A stretch of 64,000 nucleotides of DNA from Eubacterium_G segne. GTDB lineage: Bacteria > Bacillota > Clostridia > Lachnospirales > Lachnospiraceae. Below are positions 43,307-50,220 of the stretch, one piece after another. The translations under genes and the position numbers were made by a program. The stretch covers positions 248,001-312,000 of the forward strand of contig NZ_JACOOZ010000002.1 in NCBI RefSeq assembly GCF_014287775.1, in the 5' to 3' direction. The notes under the pieces are model-generated. The model worked only from the letters and a program-made list of their open reading frames with translations, did not search any database and was not told where the DNA came from. Position 1 is the first letter of the stretch. Each line of letters opens with the position of its first letter.

Positions 43307-43993
43307 ATGAAAATACTTCTTCTGGAAGATGATTTAGAGTTATGTAAAAATATAAAAATTTCTCTGGAAAAAGAAAACTATATGGTTGATTGTTGCAATG
43401 ACGGGGAAACTGCTATGCTGTATGCCTTAAATACAGACTATGCTTATGACCTCGCCATTGTAGACCGTATGTTACCGATTATTGACGGTTTGACAATCAT
43501 AAAATCTATGCGTAAAAAAGGAATTTCTATTCCTATCCTTATCATTACTGCCATGAGTACCCTTGACAATCGGGTTGAGGGTTTAGACGGCGGTGCTGAT
43601 GATTATTTAGTAAAACCATTTCATATCAAAGAATTGCTTGCAAGAGTTCGGGCATTAACAAGACGCCCTGCCAATATCCAGTTATCTTCCAAATTAGAAT
43701 ATGGAGATTTAACTTTCGATAAAGACAGCCGAACCTTATCTACACCCGTCAATTCTCTTTTATTAACTTCAAAAGAAACCGAGTTGACTTTTGTATTTAT
43801 GCAGAACCCAGAAACACTATTTTCCCGTGAACAGCTAATCCTTAAAATCTGGGGCAGTTCTTCCGAGGTAGAAACTGGCAATGTAGACAGTTACATTTCT
43901 TTTCTGCGAAAACGCCTAAAAGAATTAAAAAGTTCCTGTAAAATAACAACGGTCTACGGTGCAGGGTACAAACTGGAGAAAGAAACATGTTAA
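43307..43993 (+). CDS. OmpR/PhoB family response regulator
   Basis: A 228-residue regulator: receiver domain with DD pair (8-9), phospho-acceptor Asp in IVDRMLPIIDG (about Asp53), Thr in ITAMSTLD and Lys in YLVKPFH, and a C-terminal winged helix (LLTSKETELTFVFMQNPETL, GNVDSYISFLRKRLKEL). It overlaps the kinase gene by 7 bases. The divergent exporter operon is its likely target. Confidence 0.93.
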   Translation: MKILLLEDDLELCKNIKISLEKENYMVDCCNDGETAMLYALNTDYAYDLAIVDRMLPIIDGLTIIKSMRKKGISIPILIITAMSTLDNRVEGLDGGADDYLVKPFHIKELLARVRALTRRPANIQLSSKLEYGDLTFDKDSRTLSTPVNSLLLTSKETELTFVFMQNPETLFSREQLILKIWGSSSEVETGNVDSYISFLRKRLKELKSSCKITTVYGAGYKLEKETC

Positions 43994-45279
43994 ATAACTT
44001 ATACCGAAAACTTCATATTCTGTTTGCAAGTTCTGTTATGCTGATTATTACCCTTGTGATTTCCTTTGTCGTTGCGAACACAGTTCATACAGAGAAAATC
44101 AACGAAAGCACCTTATTTCAGAGATTGACAACCTTGCTGATTTATCAAGTGGAAAGTGCTTCTTCGGATATGGACAAAGCACTCAAAACCTACGAAGAGA
44201 GTTATCATATTTTTTCTTTAATTACTGATACAAGGGGGAATACCATTTATCAGAGTGATTTCCCATTTCCAACTTCTGCGGACAATCTGTTGCATGATGT
44301 AGAAAAGCAGATTTCTACACAACCATTATCACAAATAGAAAACAGCACAACTTCACAAGGCGGTTTTCTGGAAATAAGAGGAACACATCACGATACTTAT
44401 TTTGTTATTCCTGCTACAATTAGGACAGCAAATGATACCGTGTATCATGCAACCTTTCTTTATCAGACAGCCAGTTTGACGGATATTTTACAAAAAACAT
44501 TGCCTATATATCTTCTTATCTGGTTTTTGGCTTGTATCGTTGTTATCGTGCTGACCCGTTATCTGCTGAAAAAGTCGTTTGCTCCAACGGAACGAATACT
44601 GCAAAGCCAAAAAGATTTTGTTGCAACAGCGTCCCATGAATTAAAATCTCCACTTGCTGTTATGATTTCCAACACGGATATGCTTCTTGATAATGTTTCC
44701 TTAAACGAGCAGGCAAAGCAAGCCGTACAGACCATAGATTTTGAATGTATGCGGTTATCCCGTTTAGTCAAAGATATGTTGCTTTTGGCTTCTTCCGACG
44801 CTAAAACATGGACATTGCATAAAAGCACAATCAATGTAGATACCTTGCTCATTACGTTATATGAAACCTACGAACCCGTCTGCATGAAGCAGAATTTAGA
44901 ACTAAAACTGCATTTATCCGAGGAAAGTTATCCTGCTATGTTTACCGACAAAGACCGATTATTTCAAATCTTGTGTGTCTTTATGGATAATGCCATTCAA
45001 CATTCCAAGAATAATTCTTTAATAGAGATAGAAGTAATCGCCACCGAAAAAAATATTGCTTTTTCTGTGGTAGACCACGGGCAAGGCATTTCTGATGAAG
45101 ATAAGCAGTATATCTTTGACCGATTTTATAGTGGCGACAAGTCCCATACGAACAAATCGAATTTTGGACTGGGACTAAGTATCGCCAAAGAATTAACTCA
45201 AATGCTGAACGGTATTATCATTATCAATGATACTGCTGGTGGAGGTGCTACTTTTACTGTTAAATTTCCTCTGAAATAG
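43987..45279 (+). CDS. Sensor histidine kinase of the exporter two-component system
   Basis: A 430-residue kinase with two membrane segments (about 10-32 and 175-196) enclosing a 140-residue extracellular sensor domain. H-box FVATASHELKSPLAVM, N-box FMDNAIQHSKNN, G1 VVDHGQGISDED, F-box FDRFYSG, G2 NFGLGLSIAKEL. The extracellular loop is large enough to sense a ligand directly, unlike BceS-type kinases. Ends 4 bases before a terminator. Confidence 0.93.
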   Translation: MLNNLYRKLHILFASSVMLIITLVISFVVANTVHTEKINESTLFQRLTTLLIYQVESASSDMDKALKTYEESYHIFSLITDTRGNTIYQSDFPFPTSADNLLHDVEKQISTQPLSQIENSTTSQGGFLEIRGTHHDTYFVIPATIRTANDTVYHATFLYQTASLTDILQKTLPIYLLIWFLACIVVIVLTRYLLKKSFAPTERILQSQKDFVATASHELKSPLAVMISNTDMLLDNVSLNEQAKQAVQTIDFECMRLSRLVKDMLLLASSDAKTWTLHKSTINVDTLLITLYETYEPVCMKQNLELKLHLSEESYPAMFTDKDRLFQILCVFMDNAIQHSKNNSLIEIEVIATEKNIAFSVVDHGQGISDEDKQYIFDRFYSGDKSHTNKSNFGLGLSIAKELTQMLNGIIIINDTAGGGATFTVKFPLK

Positions 45280-45282
45280 ATT

Positions 45283-45326
45283 AAGGCTTGCAGATCATAC
45301 ACTATGTATGGAGCAAGCCTTTTTTC
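45283..45326 (+). terminator. Terminator of the two-component operon
   Basis: AAGGCTTGC ... GCAAGCCTT followed by TTTTT. The stem is almost the same as the one at 50182-50218 after the TetR gene, in the same orientation. Confidence 0.85.
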
Positions 45327-45549
45327 AAATCTTTGTCTTTTTGGTAATCTTGTAAATATATTCTTCTGGGGTAGGGCGTTTATTACCAAAATATTTTTTG
45401 AAATTTGCCTGCACTTCTGGGGCGGTGCTATTCATAGCTTCATCAATCGTCGCTTCAATATCTGCCCGAACATCAGCCAATGATACACCGCCAGCTTTTG
45501 CACCAGCTTTCAACGCTTTTTTTATATCTCGCTTTTTTAGTCCTATCAT
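45325..45549 (-). CDS. Small Spo0A-C-like protein
   Basis: A 74-residue basic protein (IGLKKRDIKKALKAGAKAGG, SLADVRADIEATIDEAMN, KRPTPEEYIYKI). The pattern resembles the short proteins annotated as sporulation initiation factor Spo0A C-terminal domain in gut Firmicutes, which have one helical HTH-like fold. Start at 45549 has GAAAGG upstream; the in-frame ATG at 45567 has none. Function unknown. Confidence 0.55.
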   Translation of the reverse strand: MIGLKKRDIKKALKAGAKAGGVSLADVRADIEATIDEAMNSTAPEVQANFKKYFGNKRPTPEEYIYKITKKTKI

Positions 45550-45594
45550 AATAACCTTTCTTATCATAATTGCAAATTTATAAATTCATTAGTA

Positions 45595-46290
45595 TTAAAA
45601 CTGAAATTCAAATACATTACTAAAATCATTGTTCAAGACATAATAAACTTTATTTTTTTCTGTAGAATATACAAATGAAACCCTAGTTGCCCACAAGTCT
45701 TTTTGAGAAACAGATTTTAATACTTTAAATGCGTCATTTACTGAAAAATCTTTATCATATCCTGCCAATAACTCTTTAGCCACTTCGTATCTTGTATCCC
45801 CAGAAACAATGTACGGCTTTGTTATATCTGGTTTTAGAATAGAATAATTTGTAATAAGTGAAAAATTTTCTTGTTCATATCTATACCCAATTCCAGGTTC
45901 AATAATTAAAACTCGTCCTTTTTTATCAGAAAGCATAGCTTGCATAGTAGCATCTGGTGCATAAATAATTTTTTTCTTTTTAACAATGTCCAAGGCTTTA
46001 TCAAAAGAAATCTCTGCCTTAATGAATTTTTCTGTTAATTCAGATATTGTAATACAATCCTCGCTTTCTATATACCTTGCATTTTCATTACCATGAACAT
46101 AAAGAAGTGTTCCTACATTACCATTTTTATTTATCCCATGAAATGAATGATACAGACCGTCAGGCATTTTAATACCAATATAAAATCTATTTTCTTCGGT
46201 AATTACAGTATGATCCCATACAGAAAGGTCAATATCAAAATTAAAACCAACAATTTTATCTATACCATTGTAAACAAATCTTGTACACAT
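45595..46290 (-). CDS. Linear amide C-N hydrolase, choloylglycine hydrolase/penicillin V acylase family
   Basis: A 231-residue Ntn-hydrolase. Start at 46290 (GAGGAG seven bases upstream) puts the nucleophile Cys at position 2 (MCTRFVYNG), which becomes N-terminal after Met removal. VGFNFDID carries the conserved Asp, but the position usually occupied by the catalytic Arg in this loop (GRNxD) is Phe; SFHGINKNGNVGTLLYVHG and SLITNYS are further family segments. It is about 100 residues shorter than bile-salt hydrolases. Substrate unknown: bile salts, penicillin V, N-acyl amino acids or an acylated signal are possible. Its promoter carries the same palindrome as the TetR gene 3.2 kb away. Confidence 0.78.
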   Translation of the reverse strand: MCTRFVYNGIDKIVGFNFDIDLSVWDHTVITEENRFYIGIKMPDGLYHSFHGINKNGNVGTLLYVHGNENARYIESEDCITISELTEKFIKAEISFDKALDIVKKKKIIYAPDATMQAMLSDKKGRVLIIEPGIGYRYEQENFSLITNYSILKPDITKPYIVSGDTRYEVAKELLAGYDKDFSVNDAFKVLKSVSQKDLWATRVSFVYSTEKNKVYYVLNNDFSNVFEFQF

Positions 46291-46308
46291 ATAATCACTC
46301 CTCAAAAT

Positions 46309-46343
46309 ACTATTTCAAATAGTCATTTAACTAATCTAATTAG
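46309..46343. promoter_or_regulatory. Two palindromes upstream of the amide hydrolase
   Basis: ACTATTTCAAATAGT (46309-46323) and CTAATCTAATTAG (46331-46343) lie in the 50 bases before the hydrolase start. The second differs only in its middle bases from CTAATTCAATTAG in the TetR promoter (49561-49573). These are the only two copies I noticed in the element. Confidence 0.65.
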
Positions 46344-47251
46344 TATTTTAAAATGTTTTTAAACTCAAACATATTATATTCGCACGTTTCGATTGAATAG
46401 CCTGAACTAAAGTAGGCTAAAGAGAGGGTAAACATAACGCTATTGCGCCCTACTAAACCCTTTTCTCCTGAAAATTTCGTTTCGTGCAATAAGAGATTAA
46501 ACCAGGGTTCATCTACTTGTTTTTTGCCTTCTGTACCGCTTAAAACCGTTAGACTTGAACGAGTAAAGCCCTTATTATCTGTTTGTTTGAAAGACCAATC
46601 TTGCCATTCTTTGAAAGAATAACGGTAATTGGGATCAAAAAATTCTACATTGTCCGTTCTTGGTATACGAGCAATCCCAAAATGATTGCACGTTAGATCA
46701 ACTGGCAAAGACTTTCCAAAATATTCTCGGATATTTTGCGAGATTATTTTGGCTGCTTTGACAGATTTAAATTCTGATTTTGAAGTCACATAGACTGGCG
46801 TTTCTAAAACAAAATATGCTTGATAACCTTTATCAGATTTGATAATTAACGTAGGCATAAAACCTAAATCAATAGCTGTTGTTAAAATATCGCTTGCTGA
46901 AATAGTTTCTTTTTCCGTGTGAATATCAAAATCAATAAAGAAGGTATTGATTTGTCTTAAATTGTTTTCAGAATGTCCTTTAGTGTATGAACGGTTTTCG
47001 TCTGCATACGTACCATAACGATAAACGTTTGGTGTCCAATGCGTAAATGTATCTTGATTTTCGTGAATCGCTTCTTCGGAAGTCAGAACAACGCCACGTC
47101 CGCCAATCATGCTTTTTTTTGAGCGATACGCAAAAATAGCCCCTTTACTTTTACCTGGCTTGGTAGTGATTGAGCGAATTTTACTATTTTTAAATTTGTA
47201 CTTTAACAAGCCGTCATGAAGCACAGTTTCTACAACAAAAGGGATATTCAT
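46340..47251 (-). pseudogene. repE: Truncated Inc18 plasmid replication protein RepE/RepR
   Basis: 303 residues beginning MNIPFVVETVLHDGLLKYKF and matching the replication initiator of pAMbeta1/pIP501/pSM19035 (about 496 residues) as far as YSIETCEYNMFEF. It then switches to KNILKY and stops, having joined foreign DNA at about 46360. The C-terminal 190 or so residues are lost, so the protein should not start replication. Its complete control region lies upstream. Confidence 0.9.
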
Positions 47252-47322
47252 TCAGCTGTTCTCCTTTCTTACGAAAATTAATTAGTTAGAAGCTACGATC
47301 AAAGTTGAATCACAACAAAAAA

Positions 47323-47355
47323 GGCAATCAACTAAGTTTTTCTTAATTGATTGCC
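47323..47355 (-). terminator. Transcriptional attenuator in the repE leader
   Basis: GGCAATCAATTAAG, loop, CTTAGTTGATTGCC and a TTTTTT run on the minus strand, between the repE promoter and the gene. In pIP501/pAMbeta1 this hairpin forms when RNAIII binds the leader and stops repE transcription. Confidence 0.88.
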
Positions 47356-47408
47356 TGGTATCTTCTTAAAGACTTGAAATCCCCTCAAAAACCCGATATA
47401 ATGGGTTT

Positions 47409-47550
47409 ACAGATATTTAAGTATCTGATTAATAAAGTAATTAAATACTTTACCAAATTTTGGGTCTCGACTTCTTTAATTGATTGGTGGTAATCAATTA
47501 AGGCTCGCAGTTAAAGTTTCTCAGGCTTTAACTGGTCGTGGCTCTTTTTT
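47409..47550 (+). ncRNA. Antisense RNAIII of the Inc18 replicon
   Basis: Opposite to the repE leader, TTGAAA (47374-47379) and TATAAT (47397-47402) with a 17-base spacer form a strong plus-strand promoter. A stem (CAGTTAAAG/CTTTAACTG) and a T7 run end the transcript near 47550. The predicted length, about 140 nt, agrees with the roughly 136-nt RNAIII known from pIP501. It represses repE by attenuation. Ends are predicted, not measured. Confidence 0.8.
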
Positions 47551-47586
47551 TGTATTCTTTATTCAGTTCGTTGTTTCGTTATATCT

Positions 47587-47639
47587 AGTATATCGCTTTT
47601 TAAAAAAATAAGCAATGATTTCGTGCATTATTCACACGA
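47587..47639 (-). promoter_or_regulatory. repE promoter pII and CopR operator
   Basis: On the minus strand TTGCTT (47610-47615) and TATACT (47587-47592), 17-base spacer, form pII. Just upstream TCGTG-N9-CACGA (47621-47639) is the inverted CGTG motif bound by CopR in pIP501. The operator overlaps the end of copR. Confidence 0.82.
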
Positions 47640-47910
47640 AATCATTGCTTTTTTCTTCTTCCATTTCTAACTCCAATGTTACTTGTTCTGTTTCTGGTTC
47701 TGGTTCTGTTGGCTCATTTGGGATTAAATCCACTACTAGCGTTGAGTTAGTTAACTTTGCAATTTGTTCTAGTGTTTTTATGGTTGGATCTGATTTTCCT
47801 GATTCTATTCGTGAATAATTTGATCTACTCATTTCTAATTCTTGGGAGAATTTTTCTTTTGATTTGGTACCTCTCATCTTTTTTAAGCTTTCTCTAAATG
47901 CTAGTTCCAA
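47632..47910 (-). CDS. copR: Copy-number control repressor CopR/CopF/CopS (Inc18)
   Basis: A 92-residue protein with an N-terminal HTH of the Cro/xre type (KEKFSQELEMSRSNYSRIES, then DPTIKTLEQIAKLTN) and an acidic, glutamate-rich C-terminus (PNEPTEPEPETEQVTLELEM). It looks the same as pIP501 CopR as I remember it. CopR represses the repR promoter and prevents convergent transcription, which keeps RNAIII levels up. Here it remains intact beside a truncated rep gene. Confidence 0.93.
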   Translation of the reverse strand: MELAFRESLKKMRGTKSKEKFSQELEMSRSNYSRIESGKSDPTIKTLEQIAKLTNSTLVVDLIPNEPTEPEPETEQVTLELEMEEEKSNDFV

Positions 47911-48031
47911 GTTTCTCCCCCCTCTTTTTGTGTCATAAAATTCACGCTTTATTTAAATTATAGCTTTTAATATCTTAATAAACAAGTGATTAATCACTTG
48001 TGATTTGTGATAAGTGATTTGTGATTAATAT

Positions 48032-48059
48032 ATAAAAGCCCTCTTTAAAGGGCTTTTAT
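48032..48059. terminator. Terminator between topoisomerase remnant and copR
   Basis: ATAAAAGCCCT, short loop, AGGGCTTTTAT with flanking T-rich sequence. Before it (47950-48030) is an AT-rich tract with repeated GTGAT(T) units, the copR promoter area. Confidence 0.8.
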
Positions 48060-48061
48060 GT

Positions 48062-48325
48062 TTATTTTGAAAAAGAGATAAAATCAATATATCCCTTTTC
48101 CCCAATTTTTACAACGGCATTGTAGGGCTTTTTCTCTTTGTTTTTGATTCCTTTTACCAGGGTTTCTTTTCCCTCCAGTAATTCTTTTACATTCGTTTTG
48201 GTTAGTTTTTTCTTTCTAAAATGTTCAGCTAAAGTAAACTTACATTCAGGATAATTTGAACAACCATAAAACGATTTTTTTAATACAATATTGTTGCCAC
48301 ACTTAGGACATTTTCCTACAAGGGG
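48062..48325 (-). pseudogene. C-terminal fragment of the Inc18 type IA topoisomerase
   Basis: From about 48325 the minus strand encodes KCPKCGNNIVLKKSFYGCSN and YPECKFTLAEHFRKKKLTK, one zinc ribbon of a type IA topoisomerase, then TNVKELLEGKETLVKGIK and the end DFISFSK. pAMbeta1-type plasmids carry such a topoisomerase gene (top) near erm. The first 600 or so residues are missing; the break coincides with the Tn917-type repeat. Confidence 0.78.
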
Positions 48326-48391
48326 TCCCGAGCGCTTAGTGGGAATTTGTACCCCTTATCGATACAAATTCCCCGTAGGCGCTAGGGACCT
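48322..48391. repeat. Palindrome of two Tn917-type terminal repeats
   Basis: Two arms (48322-48351 and 48363-48391) around a core with ATCGAT. Each arm resembles the 38-base terminal inverted repeat of Tn917/Tn551 (GGGGTCCCGAGCGC at the tip, AAATTTGTATCGATAAG inside). They face each other, as expected when a Tn3-family element was deleted between its ends or fused into plasmid DNA. Confidence 0.7.
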
Positions 48392-48487
48392 CTTTAGCTT
48401 CTTGGAAGCTGTCAGTAGTATATCTAATAATTTATCTCCATTCCCTTTAGTAACGTGTAACTTTCCAAATTTAAAAAAGCGACTCAT
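48356..48487 (-). CDS. Small ORF following erm(B)
   Basis: A 43-codon ORF (start 48487; GGGAGG upstream; MSRFFKFGKLHVTKGNGDKL, then LDILLTASKKLKRS) four bases after erm(B). It is the well-known short open frame downstream of erm(B) in pAMbeta1-like plasmids and reads into the right arm of the Tn917-type palindrome, where it stops. It appears to be the 5' end of a longer gene cut by the transposon end; product unknown. Confidence 0.55.
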   Translation of the reverse strand: MSRFFKFGKLHVTKGNGDKLLDILLTASKKLKRSLAPTGNLYR

Positions 48488-48491
48488 AGAA

Positions 48492-49229
48492 TTATTTCCT
48501 CCCGTTAAATAATAGATAACTATTAAAAATAGACAATACTTGCTCATAAGTAACGGTACTTAAATTGTTTACTTTGGCGTGTTTCATTGCTTGATGAAAC
48601 TGATTTTTAGTAAACAGTTGACGATATTCTCGATTGACCCATTTTGAAACAAAGTACGTATATAGCTTCCAATATTTATCTGGAACATCTGTGGTATGGC
48701 GGGTAAGTTTTATTAAGACACTGTTTACTTTTGGTTTAGGATGAAAGCATTCCGCTGGCAGCTTAAGCAATTGCTGAATCGAGACTTGAGTGTGCAAGAG
48801 CAACCCTAGTGTTCGGTGAATATCCAAGGTACGCTTGTAGAATCCTTCTTCAACAATCAGATAGATGTCAGACGCATGGCTTTCAAAAACCACTTTTTTA
48901 ATAATTTGTGTGCTTAAATGGTAAGGAATACTCCCAACAATTTTATACCTCTGTTTGTTAGGGAATTGAAACTGTAGAATATCTTGGTGAATTAAAGTGA
49001 CACGAATGTTCAGTTTTAATTTTTCTGACGATAAGTTGAATAGATGACTGTCTAATTCAATAGACGTTACCTGTTTACTTATTTTAGCCAGTTTCGTCGT
49101 TAAATGCCCTTTACCTGTTCCAATTTCGTAAACGGTATCGGTTTCTTTTAAATTCAATTGTTTTATTATTTGGTTGAGTACTTTTTCACTCGTTAAAAAG
49201 TTTTGAGAATATTTTATATTTTTGTTCAT
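48492..49229 (-). CDS. erm(B): 23S rRNA (adenine2058-N6)-dimethyltransferase, MLS-B resistance
   Basis: A 245-residue methyltransferase that modifies A2058 and gives macrolide, lincosamide and streptogramin B resistance. SAM motif VYEIGTGKGHLT (about 33-44) and catalytic motif VGSIPYHLS (about 98-106). The sequence looks like standard ErmB, with Ser where some variants have Asn in the NIPY motif. Preceded by a leader peptide and attenuator region; on the minus strand inside the Inc18-derived segment. Confidence 0.97.
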   Translation of the reverse strand: MNKNIKYSQNFLTSEKVLNQIIKQLNLKETDTVYEIGTGKGHLTTKLAKISKQVTSIELDSHLFNLSSEKLKLNIRVTLIHQDILQFQFPNKQRYKIVGSIPYHLSTQIIKKVVFESHASDIYLIVEEGFYKRTLDIHRTLGLLLHTQVSIQQLLKLPAECFHPKPKVNSVLIKLTRHTTDVPDKYWKLYTYFVSKWVNREYRQLFTKNQFHQAMKHAKVNNLSTVTYEQVLSIFNSYLLFNGRK

Positions 49230-49353
49230 GTAATCACTCCTGAAGTGATTACATCTGTAAATAAATACAGAAGTTAAACGATTTGTTTGTAATTTTAGTT
49301 ATCTGTTTAAAAAGTCATAAGATTAGTCACTGGTAGGAATTAATCTAACGTAT

Positions 49354-49437
49354 TTATTTATCTGCGTAATCACTGTTTTTAGTCTGTTTCAAAACAGTAG
49401 ATGTTTTATCTACATTACGCATTTGGAATACCAACAT
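49354..49437 (-). CDS. ermBL: erm(B) leader peptide
   Basis: 27 residues, MLVFQMRNVDKTSTVLKQ ending TKNSDYADK. This is the leader in which erythromycin stalls the ribosome (at Asp10) to expose the erm(B) start. The region to 49230 contains the alternating stems, including CACTTCAGGAGTGATTACATG around the erm(B) start. Confidence 0.93.
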   Translation of the reverse strand: MLVFQMRNVDKTSTVLKQTKNSDYADK

Positions 49438-49494
49438 GACGAATCCCTCCTTCTTAATTACAAATTTTTAGCATCTAATTTAACTTCAATTCCT

Positions 49495-49522
49495 ATTATA
49501 CACAAAATTTTAAGAAAGTCAA
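49495..49522 (-). promoter_or_regulatory. erm(B) promoter
   Basis: On the minus strand TTGACT (49517-49522) and TATAAT (49495-49500), 16-base spacer, about 60 bases before the leader peptide. Confidence 0.8.
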
Positions 49523-49551
49523 TAAATAATCATAATTTTCTAATTGTGTTA

Positions 49552-49580
49552 TTGACTACACTAATTCAATTAGCTAGAAT
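49552..49580 (+). promoter_or_regulatory. TetR gene promoter with palindromic operator
   Basis: TTGACT (49552-49557) and TAGAAT (49575-49580), 17-base spacer. The perfect palindrome CTAATTCAATTAG (49561-49573) fills the spacer, a classic autorepression position. A sister site lies before the amide hydrolase gene. Confidence 0.75.
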
Positions 49581-49616
49581 TGTGTTTGTATGATATTTTG
49601 AATGAGGTGCATAACT

Positions 49617-50174
49617 ATGAAAACCACTAAAGAAGCAGTAATAAAAGCAACATCAGACTTAGCAGATGAAAAAGGATTAAATAACGTTTCGTTAAAAGCT
49701 GTTGCTCAAAAATTAAACATTCGTACACCATCTTTATATAATCACATAGAAAGTTTAGATAATCTTCTTTTAGAAGTTGCTCATAATGGTATGCGTGACA
49801 TGAATGAAAGAATGATGAAAATTGCCGTTGGAAAAATAGGGAAAGAAGCAATTAAGTTAGTTTCTATCGAATACCTAAACTATATGATTGAACACCCCGG
49901 AGTTTATGAAACAATTCAATGGGCTGTGTGGCACGGAACAGAGGAAACAGCAACCATTTTTAACAACTATCTTTCATTATTAACTACTCTTATCCAATCG
50001 TGCAGTCTTAACAAAGACAAAACACTTGAAATATTAAATATGCTTACTGGAATAATTCACGGTTATACAACTTTGCAATTAGGAAACGCTTTTTCTGCCT
50101 CAGATAAAGTTAGATTTGAATTAGCTGAAGCGATAGATACTTTATTAGTCGGGATTTTCCAGAAGTATAAATAA
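49617..50174 (+). CDS. TetR/AcrR family regulator with WHG domain
   Basis: A 185-residue regulator. HTH at residues about 25-45 (VSLKAVAQKLNIRTPSLYNH) and a C-terminal WHG domain (AVWHGTEET, about 95-103). ATG at 49617 has GAGGTG at the right distance. The palindrome in its promoter and the near-copy at the amide hydrolase promoter suggest it represses both. It is transcribed away from erm(B). Confidence 0.9.
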   Translation: MKTTKEAVIKATSDLADEKGLNNVSLKAVAQKLNIRTPSLYNHIESLDNLLLEVAHNGMRDMNERMMKIAVGKIGKEAIKLVSIEYLNYMIEHPGVYETIQWAVWHGTEETATIFNNYLSLLTTLIQSCSLNKDKTLEILNMLTGIIHGYTTLQLGNAFSASDKVRFELAEAIDTLLVGIFQKYK

Positions 50175-50181
50175 TATATTT

Positions 50182-50218
50182 AGGCTTGCAAATCAATACA
50201 GAACTGCAAGCCTTTTTC
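50182..50218 (+). terminator. Terminator of the TetR gene
   Basis: AGGCTTGCA, 14-base loop, TGCAAGCCT, TTTTT. Stem nearly the same as at 45283-45326. Confidence 0.85.
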
Positions 50219-50220
50219 TT

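Noticed and set aside
47950..48030. Repeated GTGATT units before copR considered as a CRISPR or iteron array
   Set aside because: Units are short and irregular, with no spacers; they fit an AT-rich promoter region of the Inc18 cop gene.
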